Shown piece after piece: positions 24,161-35,833 of a stretch of DNA of 64,000 bases. Numbering within the stretch: the stretch's first letter is position 1; every line of letters starts with the position of its first letter. The position numbers were made by a program, and so were the translations under genes. The notes beneath the pieces are model-generated. The model did no database searches. It was not told the DNA's origin and worked only from the letters and a program-made list of their open reading frames with translations. Location: the NCBI GenBank assembly GCA_027625915.1, contig JANTQA010000040.1, positions 1,612,001 to 1,676,000 of the forward strand. The letters are read 5' to 3'. The DNA comes from Anaeramoeba flamelloides. Its lineage: Eukaryota; Metamonada; Anaeramoebidae.

Positions 24161-25386
24161 TTAAAAAAATTCCCATCTTTTTGCCTTTGACTGTAGTAGA
24201 AAAAAAAATATTAAATAAACTCTAACAAGAGAAAGAAATACCTTCATTTCAAGAAATTTTATATCCGAGTCCTCAAATTTTCGAAAATATGTTTCCAGTA
24301 CATCCCAAACATCATCCGAATCCATATCTTCATCAACCATTCCCTCTTCTGATTCTGTTTCTGTATCACTAAATAAAGATTTTTCAAGAGCAGTTTTTGG
24401 GCTTGTGGAGACAATTATTTTATTACTATTCAATGTGTTAATATTCTTCTTCTTATTTTTACTTGACGAAGATCTCTGATGCTTATTTGAATCTTTCTTA
24501 TGCTTAATTGTCCTTGAATGTTTTTTTTTTTTTTTTTTAGTTTTGTGTTTTGAATGAAAGTGATCATTGTCTTGACTATCTCTGTTTGAAGAATCTGGCT
24601 CAGAAGATTGGGAGATCAAATCAGAATCGCTCATTTGAACAATTTCGGTATAATTTTCATGACTTTGATCTTCATTGCTGGTATCGTCGCTCGAGCTTTC
24701 ATTACTATGAACTAATTTATACTCGTAAAGCTCATCGCTTTTGAGTTGCCCTTTTTCTCCTTTGTTGTATCCTTCCTTTTCATCATATTTTGAATCTGAG
24801 TCATAGTAGTCATCGTCATCGTCATCATCATCATTATCATCAATACCATCATCGTCGTCCTCATAATCATCACTGTCATCCAAATAATTGTAATTTCTAT
24901 TTAAAGAAGATTTGCTTGTGTTTTTTTCTCGTACGACAATTGGAACAGTGAGAATATAACAATTTTTATTTTTTTTGATTTTAATTCTTTTTTTGATTTT
25001 TTTTTTTGGTTGGTTTGGAAAGGTATCAAATTTTTTTTTAAGTAGTAAAGGATCTTGAATTAAGTTTAACAATTGTGTATGACTTTCTATTAATTCCTTT
25101 TCTTGTTTTTTTGATTCGTACAAATATTGTTCCAAAGTTGTTTGCTTGTCTAATAAATTGAAAACCGAGACCTTTTCTTTTTTTTTAAATAGCTTTGGGA
25201 GTGATTGGGATAATCTCTTTGTTGTTTCAGTTCCACCATCAAGTTTTAAACAAAGGAGGTTCTTTATTTTATTTTTGGGTTGGTTTTTTGAAGGAAACGA
25301 TCTTTTCATTTTGTTTTGATCAATATTCAATAGGGTTATTTTTTTTATGCTTCCTTCGGACAAAACAAAAAAATTCTTTTCTTTGT
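24161..25386 (-). CDS. Acidic/basic low-complexity nuclear-type protein
   Basis: A minus-strand exon opens after TTTAACAG (25387-25389), reads KEKNFFVLSEGSIKKITLLN and runs to 24242. A 51-nt GT-AG intron (24191-24241) then leads to SKAKRWEFF and TAA at 24161. The intron length is a multiple of three with no stop, so retention adds 17 residues (VFLSLVRVYLIFFFLLQ) without a frame change. At least one 5' exon is missing. The protein has a Lys-rich first third, an Asp/Tyr-rich acidic block, Ser/Asp-rich segments and a poly-Lys/His stretch, typical of disordered chromatin or transcription proteins. Near the end DDVWDVLETYFRKFEDSDIK followed by FLE faintly resembles the FW--VEPY------LE segment of the SAGA subunit Ada3. 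That resemblance is short and unproven. Confidence 0.6.
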
Positions 25387-28066
25387 CTGTTAAATAGAAA
25401 ATGTCAAAACAATAAAAAATAAAAAGTAATAAGTTTATTTCACAGAAACAAGAAACTCTTTTATGACTTTAAAAACAATGCACCTTTTAATTGTTTATCT
25501 TTTTTAGAAATTGAAATTACAATTATTTGACTCTTAGTTTGAAACCATTTTAAGGTCGTTTTGGGTTTAAATAATAAACAAAAAAAAGTTGTGTTATTAA
25601 CTGTTCAGAACCATACTTTCGAAGCCCCTTTTTATTCAGAGTATCAACCAATCTCTGTTCGAATAAAAATTATTTTGGTCAGATTTTCTAAAATACGGTT
25701 ATTTTCCGATTAATTAATGAAAATTTTTATTTCAATTACTAAAATGAATAGTAATATTAACTGTTACAATCATATTATTAGAGCTAAAATTTTGTCTCAG
25801 AGTTAACTAATGAAGTTTAGTTTATTGTCTAAGAATTTCATTTCGAAACGATTTTGTAAAGATCTTTGGATTTTCTTTCGACTTTTAATAAAAAAACATT
25901 TTTGGAATGTGAAGGAAAAATTTTCCTTTTTTAATGGGAAAGTAATAGTAAAAGAAAATTCATAGAAATATTGTCAAGTCTTAATAAGGTTTTGGTTTTT
26001 CTTCAATTCGAAACTTAAGTACCCAAATGAGAATTAATTGTTTAGGATCAAGACAAAGAAATGCAATTGGGAACGATTTAAATAGGGTATATAATATTTT
26101 ACTAGAATTTTAAAGACAAATCATTAAATTACTTATTAAATTAACGTTTCACTAAGATTTATACAGCCCAAGGACTTTTCAGTACACATGATAAGATCAT
26201 ATATAAGGCACACAATAAAATTAACCAAGAACTCACAAAAAAGATTATACCAAAGAATGCAATCGTTTATTTTTCAACTCAAATATAATCTAAAAAAAAA
26301 ATCATGTTTCCCTATTTTTCAAGAAATGGGCCTTCATAAAATATTTTTTTTTTGAAGATTGAAATGATCATTCAAGAACTATAATTGAATTCATGAAGGA
26401 GTTTCTTGATTTTTTTTCTCTTAAAAATAGTATAAATTCTTGGATGAGTAATTTATCACCCCAATATTAACAATATTTTCCCTTTTGAATAATCAAAATG
26501 TTAAAAATTTGTCATATTTTCCCTCATCTTCGACTCTGTGAAAATATGTATTAAATTATTTCCAGATATTCAGCATTCCAAAAAATATACAAAAATTAAA
26601 ATTTTTTATTTTTCCAAGTTAAAATACTAAAAACAAAAATATATAACTGTCGTTATTTATCCAAGTTGAGATAATAAACTTTATATTTTTCTCGAGAGTG
26701 TGATATTTATATAACCCAGAAAGAACAATATTTTGCTTGTTGTCGAAACAATGAATCAAATGGTGTGGGTTATTATTTGTTGAAATAGTGTGGATCTTCT
26801 GGAAAAAAATTAAAAACAGAAAAAAAAAAAAAAAATTCTAGTAGTTTTTAATTCTTTTTGGATCTTTAAAGCTAGATGAATTTTTGTATTCTTTAAAACT
26901 GTTTTAAAATGAGAAACTCTTAACCATAATAGTAATTTTTTCTAAATTTCAACCTTTTTAAAAAGATATTTTCTTCATCCCTTTTAAACTCTCAAAATAA
27001 CTGACATAATCCTAGAACAACACCTTCGGTATTCTATTTTGTTTTATAAAAAAAAACATACATAGCTAATTTAATATCTAGAGAAAATTCGTATTTCTTC
27101 TATTAACGGTCTCTTCCTTTTTTGATATTTAGAGACTTTTTCCAAAAACTCAACTAGTTATTTCACAAATAAAACGAAAAAAGAGAAAAATTCAATAATA
27201 CTCATAATCAGTTGAGTATTATTAAAAAAAGATCTTTTTTTTCAGTGCCCCGCTCTGAGATCATGGAATACCAATTATTAATCACGGAATGTGGAATTTT
27301 TATCTATAATCGATAAACTTTCTATCGGGTTTTTGCTCCTCCTGTGTATTCAGGGCGTGGATAGTTTCTAATTGGTCATGAAAATGATAAATTTATTTTT
27401 TATATATATTTTAATTATTTTTCTTCTTCTCTTTTTTTTATTTGATGATTTGTCTTTAATTACTCCTTTCTATAAATAAATAAATAAATAAATAAAAAAG
27501 ATCTTTTTTCTAGAAATAACCAATATAAATAATTTCAGAAAAAAGATTATTTTTTATAATTTTTTTTAGCTTAGGTTTCAAAAAAATAATAACCAGACTA
27601 ATTTAAAATATTTTTTTTTGAACTTTTAAAATAATAGAAATATTAAAAATATCCTAAAAATCTTTTCGAATTTTTCACTTAATATAAGTGTAAATAATTC
27701 TTTGAAGTTATGTTTATTTTTTTTTAAAAAAAAAAACTTTTTTAATAATATTATTTAGTTATAAAGTTCTAATTGCAAAAAATATCGATAAAGAAACAAA
27801 AAATAAAATAAATATTCAAATTAAAATGTTATGATATTATATATAACTTTGTATTATTAAAAGAAAGAAGGTGATGATAAAGAAAATTAATAAATAAAAA
27901 ACTGAAAGCCATTTTTCAATTTTCAATTTCTTTAGTTATTTATTATTTAAATTTTTTCAGCAATTAATATTCGTGCACCTATTATTTAATATTTGATAAA
28001 AAAAAATAAATAAAAAAGAAGAAGAAGAAGAAGAAGAAGAAGGTAATATAAAATTAATACTTTTTT
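25387..28066. other. Intergenic region, no gene placed
   Basis: Should include 5' exon(s) of the acidic gene, which I could not locate. A less AT-dense patch occurs at 27240-27390 (around GCCCCGCTCTGAGATCATGG and GGGCGTGG) with no frame or RNA fold that I recognise. A (GAA)n tract lies at 28016-28042. Confidence 0.35.
28016..28042. repeat. (GAA)n microsatellite
   Basis: Nine or so GAA units just 3' of the minus-strand gene at 28067. Confidence 0.9.
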
Positions 28067-29900
28067 TTAAAGAAATAAATAATAAATCAAACCTCTAAAA
28101 CAACGAAGAGAAGCGATCAACCCACTTTTTAGAAGTTTTTTGGATAGTAATTTTTGGATATATTGAACATGGAAATTGAGGTTCAAAACGTTTGATTGTA
28201 GAATCAGATAAGCAAACATTGTTTTCAACACGTTGTCTCTCTTTTTTAAAATTGATTTTTGATTCAATTCATTCAGTTCTTTATTTTTGCTAAAAACCAT
28301 TTCTTCTTTGAAATTTGATTGATAAAAATGATAAATTTTTTTATAGACAACATTTATGATGTAAATCATATCTATGGGGCAGTATTGGAAAGGCAACTTA
28401 TTTAAAATGAGGATTAATTCGTTGCAAAGTATTTTGCATTGTTTTGTATCAATTTGATTAAATAAAATATTTGAAAACAATGAGATATTTTGCAATTTTT
28501 GCTTTTGCTTTAAAATGATAATTTTTCCATTTAAATGTAAATCATCCTTTTTAGTTATTTGTTTAATCAATTCAATTAAGTAAGAAACGTTTTTCGAAAA
28601 TATTAATCGGCTCAAATAAATATTAATAATGCTTTTCCGTTCTTTATTATACATGTTTGAATTTGTATCAACATCAGTATATTTTGAATTAATCAGCTCG
28701 TTCATCGATTTTATAAACAATCTAAAGTCTTTTGAACTAATTAATAAATTATTCACACCCAAGGTCAAAGAATTTATATACTGGCTAAAGATATTTATTC
28801 TTTGCCCTTCAATAGTTGAAATATTTTCAAATAAATTATTAAATTGCCGTTGTAAATTTTTTGAATGGGTAAAATATTTTAGATTTGAATCAAATTCTGT
28901 TTGATTGATAAGTAAATTTAAATTGTTTTTTATAATTTTTTCATCAACATTTTGTGAATTTGGTTCAAAATTGCTTTTATAATTTTTATTGAATTCCTTA
29001 ATTGTATTTTGAATTAATTTTAATTTTTTCAATAATTTTTGAATTTTTTTTGATTTAAGTATTAAAACAGTTGGTTCAATACAAAATTTTTTGATGATTA
29101 TTATACCAGATTTATAATTTGTTGTTTGGATTTCAAATAATATTTTTTCAATCAAGTTCAATCGTAATTTTAATATTTCTAATATTTCCTCTTGAAAATT
29201 AAAAAAAATTGAGAAATAAACTAGCAAATATTGATAAATTTTTCTACATCTATTTTTTTTAAATTTAATAAAAATAATATAAGATGATCATTTTAATTTT
29301 TAGAATATAAAATAATTTTAAAGAACAATTGAAAATAATAAAAATAATAATAATAATAATAATAACAGTAATAATAATAATAATAATAATAATTTATCAA
29401 GAATAAATTTACAAAATTATAATTATTTACCTTTCAGTAATTTTATATTTAAATTTATAATTTAATAAATTTCTTAATTCTAAATATGAAATTTTTTGTG
29501 TTTTTTTTTGTAAATCAAAAATTTCAATGATAAGTTGCCTATGCTTTGTTAAATCATCAAATATTAATTTTCTATGCTCAATTAATTTTATTATTGCATT
29601 TTTAGTTTCATTATCAAAGTCATATAAATTAATTTCTAACTTTTTTTGATTCTTTTTTTTTTGAGATTGAAATTCAAAAAATGCTGGTAAATTGTTTTTT
29701 CTTAAATAGTCGTGATTATAATTTTTTTTTTTTTTTACTGGTTTATTGTTATGTATACCATATAAACTATTAATAAAGTTGGAATAATGTTTAAATCTGG
29801 AAACTATGAAATGGTAATAATAATATAAATACATAAAGAAAGAATAATAACAAAAGAGAAAAAATTTTAATATCAATGATTTAAAAAATGAATCTTTCAA
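28067..29900 (-). CDS. Helical protein with a possible VPS9 (Rab5-family GEF) domain, at least two exons
   Basis: Two minus-strand open segments, about 29431-29900 and 28067 to about 29190, flank an intron rich in AAT repeats (29340-29393). A donor AG|GTAAAT sits at 29430. Acceptors exist near 29190 but none is in phase with it, so the junction is unresolved. The product is Lys/Ile/Asn/Leu-rich and helical. Its last 110 residues run PFQYCPIDMIYIINVVYKKI, then RDNVLKTMFAYLILQSNVLN, LNFHVQYIQKLL and a hydrophobic end. That order follows the VPS9 pattern (P--KL--I---CK-I; DD-LP-L-YVL; L-SN--YI--F). VPS9 domains exchange nucleotide on Rab5-type GTPases at endosomes. The conserved Asp is present but the motif is divergent. 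The 5' start is uncertain; the first ATG-encoded Met in the upstream segment is at about 29834. The 3' end may also be spliced (GAG|GTTTGA near 28088). Confidence 0.45.
29340..29393. repeat. (AAT)n microsatellite in intron
   Basis: Imperfect AAT trinucleotide repeats interrupted by AACAGT. Confidence 0.9.
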
Positions 29901-30123
29901 GAAAAATATAATATATATATTATTACAATTATAATACTGTTGGATTATAATTTAAAAAAAAATGAAGTTTATCTCAAAAGTTAAAGAAGGAAAAGACAAA
30001 TTAACAGAGACAAGTTATGCTTATGAATGATTGATGAGGGTATTGTGTTTTTTTCTTCGAATTATGATGAAAAACTATTTGTGGAATTCCAAAAAAAAAT
30101 TTTTATTTATTTTTTTTTTTTTT

Positions 30124-32000
30124 TTTTATTATTGAAGAAGTGTAATTTACACTCTAGTAACCCTTAGACTTAAATTCCATTTCATAAATTTAAGCGTAAA
30201 ATCATAGATTTCACGATTATTAATTAATGAAAATAGTTTCAAACTGTCTTGATTTGAAATTAGTTCATTAAGATTTATTTTTTTTAATTTGTTATAAAAT
30301 ATTAATCTATCTTTTTCATAGGAAGGACAGACCCATAAAAAATGATCAATATTTTCTATAATTTCCTTTTGTTCATATTTTGAACATAAAGGGTAATATT
30401 TATTTGAATTTTTATAGATTACATAGTAATATCTATTTAAGCAGTTTGTAAACGATCTGAATTTTAGAATTGTTGAACTTGACGGATAACTTAAATATTT
30501 TTGAGTTTTAAATAAATAATTTTGATTTTTAATTATTGTAAAATAATTTTGTGGAGTGTCGTCAAGTGCCGTCAAGTGCCTAGGTTTTCCAGAATTCAAA
30601 AGAATAGAGTAAAATCAAAGATTTAACTCGATTCTTTTGAATTTTGGAAAACCTAACTAAAAGTGTCGTCAAGTGCCTAGCTTTTCCAGAATTCAAAAGA
30701 ATGGAGAAAAATCAAAGATTTTACTCAATTCTTCTGAATTCTGGAAAAGCTAACGGCGGTTTTTTTAAATTTGAGAAATAAAAATAAAAACTCAAAAATT
30801 TTCTAATTATTTCTCAAATTGAAAAAAACCTAACGACACTTTCAACTTTTGGAATTCAGCAATTCATTGAATGTTTACTTATATATTTCATTTTTTAATT
30901 CTTTTAAATCTTTTGAATACCAGTTGATTTTATTTTTTATTCTTTGATTAAATTTTATTAATTTTTCTAAATAAGGAAGAGATAAATTTCCTAATTTATT
31001 TTTTAATTTAAATTTCTTTTTATTTACTGAAATTGTCATATTTTCAATTTTAAATTCTGTTTTGTAAATAAGAATTTGTGTATTTCTGTTTATTTTACAT
31101 ATTTCAGTAATACATGAATTAGTCAAAGAATTTAAATAATTTATCGTTTTTATTTCAGAATTAAAAATTTCTAATCCATATGTTAATTGACTTAAAAATT
31201 AGATTATTTAAATCTTTTATATTAAACTATTATTCAGAGAATTGTTATTGAATAATTGTTTGCAGTTATTATATGTTTCTTTAGATTTTTTTAAATTATA
31301 AACTATATGTGTAATTTTATCTAAATAAATACCCAAATATTTAATTTTCTTTAAATCTTTTGATATAACTGTTTTATCTTTATTTGGTTTTAATCCAAAT
31401 TGAATAATAATTTCATATATTGAATTTAATTTTCGGTTTATTTGAATTTTATTTCCTTTTATAATTAGGATTAAATCATCTGCAAACATTTGACAATGAT
31501 TTGTTAATGGTATAATTTTTAATAAAAGAAAATGTGAAATAAGAGCAAATAAAATGGGAGATAAGGGGTCTCCTTGGAATATACCAAGCCCTTCTCCTTG
31601 ATAATATTTTAATAAAAAATTTTTGATAATTTTATTTAGAATAAATATTTTTATTGTTTTTCTTATTATTTTATAATTGATTGAGTCAAAAAATTTTGCT
31701 ATATCAATCATTATAATATAAGTTTTATCATTTTTATTTACATTATCTGATTTTATCTTATTATAAGTATTTAAGAAATTTAAGACTGCAATTCGAGTAT
31801 CATATTTTTTTCGAAATCAAATTGTGATTTATGAATAAATTCCCAACAAGGTTCAATTAGTTTATATAACATTTTTTAAAAATAATCTTGGTAAATTTTG
31901 ATTAATTGAAATTGGCCGATAATTTAAAGCTACTCCTTCATTTCCTTTTTTATGAATAAATAAAATTGATCTTTTTTTAATATATTCAATAGTATTCTTA
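30124..32000 (-). pseudogene. LINE-type non-LTR retrotransposon relic (reverse transcriptase)
   Basis: Reading the minus strand, fragments follow the order of a non-LTR reverse transcriptase. KKGNEGVALNYRPISI is at about 31905-31960 and MIDIAKFFDSINYKIIRKTI at 31655-31711. GIFQGDPLSPILFALISHFL comes next, and the catalytic box MFADDLIL is at about 31476-31490. KYLGIYLDKI and a thumb/linker region (30875-31126) follow. After a palindrome cluster (30555-30839) comes a C-terminal Cys/His motif, C-X(n)-H-X4-5-C, in YPLCSKY...IDHFLWVCPSYEKD. That is the usual tail of LINE ORF2 proteins. The two RT aspartates are intact, but frameshifts and stops (for example around 31800 and 31200) and a missing 5' end (no endonuclease seen) make it inactive. 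Confidence 0.85.
30555..30839. repeat. Three stacked palindromes inserted in the LINE relic (copy B)
   Basis: Three consecutive hairpins occur. The first (about 30580-30656) has arms TAGGTTTTCCAGAATTCAAA and onward. The second (about 30677-30753) has arms TAGCTTTTCCAGAATTCAAA; compensating G/C changes in both arms keep the pairing. The third (about 30756-30833) has arms built on TTTGAGAAATAAAAAT versus ATTATTTCTCAAATT. Spacers read GTGTCGTCAAGTGCC. The outer ends are inverted: AGTGTCGT at the left, ACGACACT at the right. Minus-strand LINE coding sequence is present on both sides. Confidence 0.85.
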
Positions 32001-32939
32001 GTAGGGTTAATTAACCAATTATTTTAGATTTTTTAAATTGTAATAAGATATTTTTTATAATTTTGATTTTCAATTGGATTTAAAAATTTTTATTCTTTAA
32101 TGTTTTAAAAAAGTAATTTTCTGGTTTTCAAAAAATGAAAAAAAAATGCAAAACAAATTTGAAAAATTTTTTTAAACAAATTGTTTGGTCTTTTACACAA
32201 GAATAATTATAATAATTTAAATCATTTTTAGAATAAAAAAATTGGTTTTAAATTTTTGAGATCATATTACTCAATTCCCAAATATCTTTCAAGAAAATTT
32301 TATTGTGAAAAATAAAATTTCATCTTGGAACAAAAACACAGTTTCTAAGTAAAATTTGTAAATGACTTTAAAACTTTTAATAGTTGTAACTATCTTTTTA
32401 AAATCAATATAAATATTTTTCAATTGGTTGAATAAATGATTTTTTTTGGTTAACCAAAAGATTTATCTCAAAAAAAGAAAAAAAATCTTTAGATTAATAT
32501 TCCTTGCAACAAAAACTTTTGGTATTGTGTAATAATTATGAAAATGGTAATAAACAAGGTAAAAATATTTTAATAATGCAAGTAATAAAATCAATTGAAT
32601 TTAAATGTTTTCTTTTTTAAGAAAAAATGAAAAAAAAAATTTGAACTCACTTAAAAAAATTATCTATTCTGATTTTATGTATTAGATCAGAATTTTTTGA
32701 CACTTTGAATCTCCAAAATTTGTAATTAGAGAATATCACCAATAAAATAAATTAAAATTTTGACTTGTTGTTGTAGAGTACTGATCTCTTAATAACCTTT
32801 CAAAAAAAAAATTTTTTTAAAAAAAGTTTTTCAAAGCATTCCAGTGGTAAAATGAAAAACAATAAGTTGCTAAAATCCTATTTTTTGGGTTCGTAATGGG
32901 TCAAATTTCTTTTTAAAATCGATTTTTTCATTTCGATAA

Positions 32940-32971
<32 letters not shown>

Positions 32972-33001
32972 TCAAAAATCTTGTAATGTTTATACTAAAC
33001 A
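32001..33001. other. AT-rich sequence, possible further LINE remnant
   Basis: Coding similarity to the LINE fades above about 32000. Nothing else recognised. A long T-run lies at about 32947-32970. Confidence 0.35.
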
Positions 33002-34037
33002 CTAACGCCAAACACTCCAAGCAAAAAATACTATTTTTTAAAAAATAAAATTCAGCAAAGAAAAAAAATGAAAGTATGAAAAAATTTTTGAAATACTTAC
33101 AGAGAAATTTCCGAAGTTTTTCAACATTTGCCATATCTAAAAAATTTGTATCGATTAATTTTGAAAATTCATTAATATTTGGAATTGCTTTTTGAATAAT
33201 TTTTTGAATTTTTCTGTTTTTAATATGTTTGTTATATTCTTCTGGAGCAATTTTTAATTCACTTTTGATTTTATTTTTTTCAATTTTTGTTTGAGAACTA
33301 TTCATTTGATTACCTGTATTCGTGTTATTGTTATAAATTATATTTTTTGAATTTTTGTGTAATTCTTGTTGTTTTTTATATTTGTTTAGGTACTTAATGG
33401 CTTTAATTTGAATTTTAATAATTGAAATCATTTCTTTTATTCTCTCATTTTTAAGTTCAAGAAGTTTTTTTTCATCATCGAAAATATAAGGATTCACAAA
33501 GATTTGCTCAGTAACTGGGATCGTTGGATTTACTGACAAATGCTGTACAAAATTGTGAATTGGTGATTTGTTCATTTTGTTATCATCTTTGTTCACTTGT
33601 AATAATTTTAATATAATGCTTAGCCTTTTATTTTCGTCAAAAATCTGCGAGGAATTTTGAAAATTAAAACGATGAATCCAATCTAAAAAATAGCTTAATT
33701 TATTTTTTGATTGCTGGATCTGTTTTATCTTTTTTTTATTTTTTAGATATTTATTATGATAATTTTGCAGTTTTTTTCTTTCTTCTTCATTTTCATTTTC
33801 TTTTACATTTTCCTCTTCTTTTACATTTTCCTCTTCTTTTTCTTTTTCTTTTTCTTTTTCTTTTTCTTTTTCTTTTTCATCTTCTTTTGTATCTTCTTTT
33901 TCTCCTTCTTTTTTTAATTTTATCTCAATTTCCTTCTCATTAATATAGTGAGTTTTTTCATTTGTTTTTTCATTATTGTTTTCTTCATCTTTGTCTGAAG
34001 GTGAAATATTTGTAAGTTTAAAAGGATCAATTTCCAT
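33002..34037 (-). CDS. Unidentified Lys/Glu-rich protein
   Basis: The main exon runs from the ATG at 34037 (MEIDPFKLTNISPSDKDEEN) to 33101, where T|GTAAGT is a good donor. A plausible second exon, 33030-33002, adds LFFAWSVWR and a stop. The same frame stays open upstream of the ATG to about 34155 (TKPNKLSAFSFSYSSDTNSE and onward), so a further 5' exon may supply the true start. The N-terminal third is a charged Glu/Lys repeat. A helical part follows (KLSYFLDWIHRFNFQNSSQI; then ELKNERIKEMISIIKIQIKA). The C-terminal segment (NINEFSKLIDTNFLDMANVE with KLRKFL) may be a structured domain. No family recognised. The + strand frame 33707-33943 is a shadow. Confidence 0.55.
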
Positions 34038-34455
34038 TTCAGTTGATGTGTCAGTTAAGAAATTTAAATAATTTTCTGAATTCGTATCTGATGAATAAGA
34101 AAAAGAAAAGGCAGACAGTTTATTTGGCTTCGTGATTGGTTTCTGTTCACTTCTTTTTTCTTAATGAAATTTAAATATTATAATTTATTTATTATGGCAA
34201 TAAATTAAAGGAATATATATATAACGAGGAGAAGAATAGATATGTAATGATTATTAATAATAAAAAAAAATAGTGTCCAAGAGGTTAATCAAATTAAAGA
34301 TTAAAAAGATATATCAACATAAAAAAAATAAAGTTGGGATTTAATGAAAATTTAAAAGCTATTTTTCATAATTGTTTTAGACTTGTTTTTGAATTTAAAC
34401 TGCAGTGATTGGTTTATAAAATTAAATTATACGCATTTTTGAACTTGATTTATTA

Positions 34456-35692
34456 GAGGTTTTGATGATAACATATATTATCATGATATTAACAATAAAA
34501 TCGTGATAGTATTAAAAAAATCGCGATTAGTCCAACTTTATCACAAAAAATCATAAAATCATGATATTCACATTATCGAGAAAAAATGAAAAATTATTTT
34601 TTTGAGATTACCTTACAAAAATCTCTTGACTTTTACAACACTTTTCCCCTTTAATAAATGTTTAAAAGTGTTTGTAAGGGTTGTGAATTCTCTTCAAGTG
34701 TTTGAAAGTTTTGAAAGACAGAAAACTTTTATAAAGGGAATGAGTTTGGTTTGTTGTAGATTCACAAAATTTTATTCTTTTCATTTTTTTTTTTTAACAA
34801 AATATAAAATCACAAACAAATTTTATGATCAAACTAATAATTCTCCATTTCAACAATACACTTGAATATAAAATAGATGTGTTTTTTTAAAATGGTGTTG
34901 TTACCTTGACAAGTTAAATAACCAAAAAGAATAAAGAATAATTTTCTTTCTTATTGGTTATCGATCAAACAAAATCTTTTGAGCTCTAATTGTGTTTTCT
35001 GTCCAATACAAAGATGCTCAAAGAAGAATAAAAAGAAGAAGACAACAATTGTATAAAAAATCTTAATAATTGGTTATCATCTGGCAAGGATGTTGTGAAA
35101 TCTTTTGAAGAGTTATCCAACTCCTTTTAGCTTTCGGAGAATATTGAAAATGTTTTAACCCAAAAACACATTCTTTAAAGAACAGATAAAGGGTTTGTTG
35201 TTTTAGAAGCTAATTATTCAAGGCAATTTCCAACACCACGATTAACCGAAAAAATATTTATTTCTCTTTAGTTCTTAATGTTGTTGATCTAAAAGGATCG
35301 ATAGGTTTGTCAACCAAATCAAATGAAAACACAATAAAACTCTTTGATCTGATCCTTGATTGAATCAAGTATCTTTTTTGTTGTTTTTTCAAAGAATAAC
35401 TTTTTTTTCACATAATCTATTTTTTGATCAAAAAACAATTTTTTTTGAAAAACTATTTCTCAATTAGCCCAAAAAGCCATCAAATATTATATCGTGATTA
35501 CTTTTTAATTGCGATATTTTGGCATTTATCACGGTTTTATAATAATTATCGCGATTTTAAAGAATATCGCGATTTGTTATATTATCGCGATAATATTGAA
35601 TTTCGCGATTTTCTGATATATCGAGATTTGATAAAAATAATCGCGATTTTTGAAACTTTATCGTGAATTAAGCATGTTATCATCAAATCCTC
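34456..35692. mobile_element. 1.24-kb inverted-repeat DNA transposon, non-autonomous (copy 1)
   Basis: The left end is GAGGTTTTGATGATAACAT and the right end is its inverse, ATGTTATCATCAAATCCTC; both are flanked by TA. Sub-terminal zones (about 34485-34580 and 35490-35665) are packed with ATCGCGAT and variants such as ATCGTGAT. A second copy lies at 50767-52016. The interior is alignable between copies (for example GATCTAAAAGGATCGATAGG and TTTGATCTGATCCTTGATTG) but has no credible transposase. The frames 34602-34865 (+) here and 51283-51495 (-) in copy 2 do not correspond to each other, so they are not genes. TA flanks fit a Tc1/mariner-like target preference. Confidence 0.85.
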
Positions 35693-35833
35693 TATTAAAT
35701 TCAAAGTGTTTTGTAATTAGTTTTCTTAATGTTATTACTGGATGTTGTTTTTTTTTTAATTTTAAAGTAAAAAACTTCTTTGTTGGTTTGTAAATGGAAG
35801 AAGTTAAAATAAACTCTTTTTCAGTCAAAGAGG

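Noticed and set aside
33707-33943. Leu/Phe-rich + strand frame resembling a membrane protein
   Set aside because: Antisense of the Glu/Lys repeat of the minus-strand gene; GAA/AAA repeats always read as Leu/Phe/Ser on the other strand.
34602-34865. 87-aa frame considered as a transposase
   Set aside because: It is not conserved in the second copy of the element and has no DDE-like motif.
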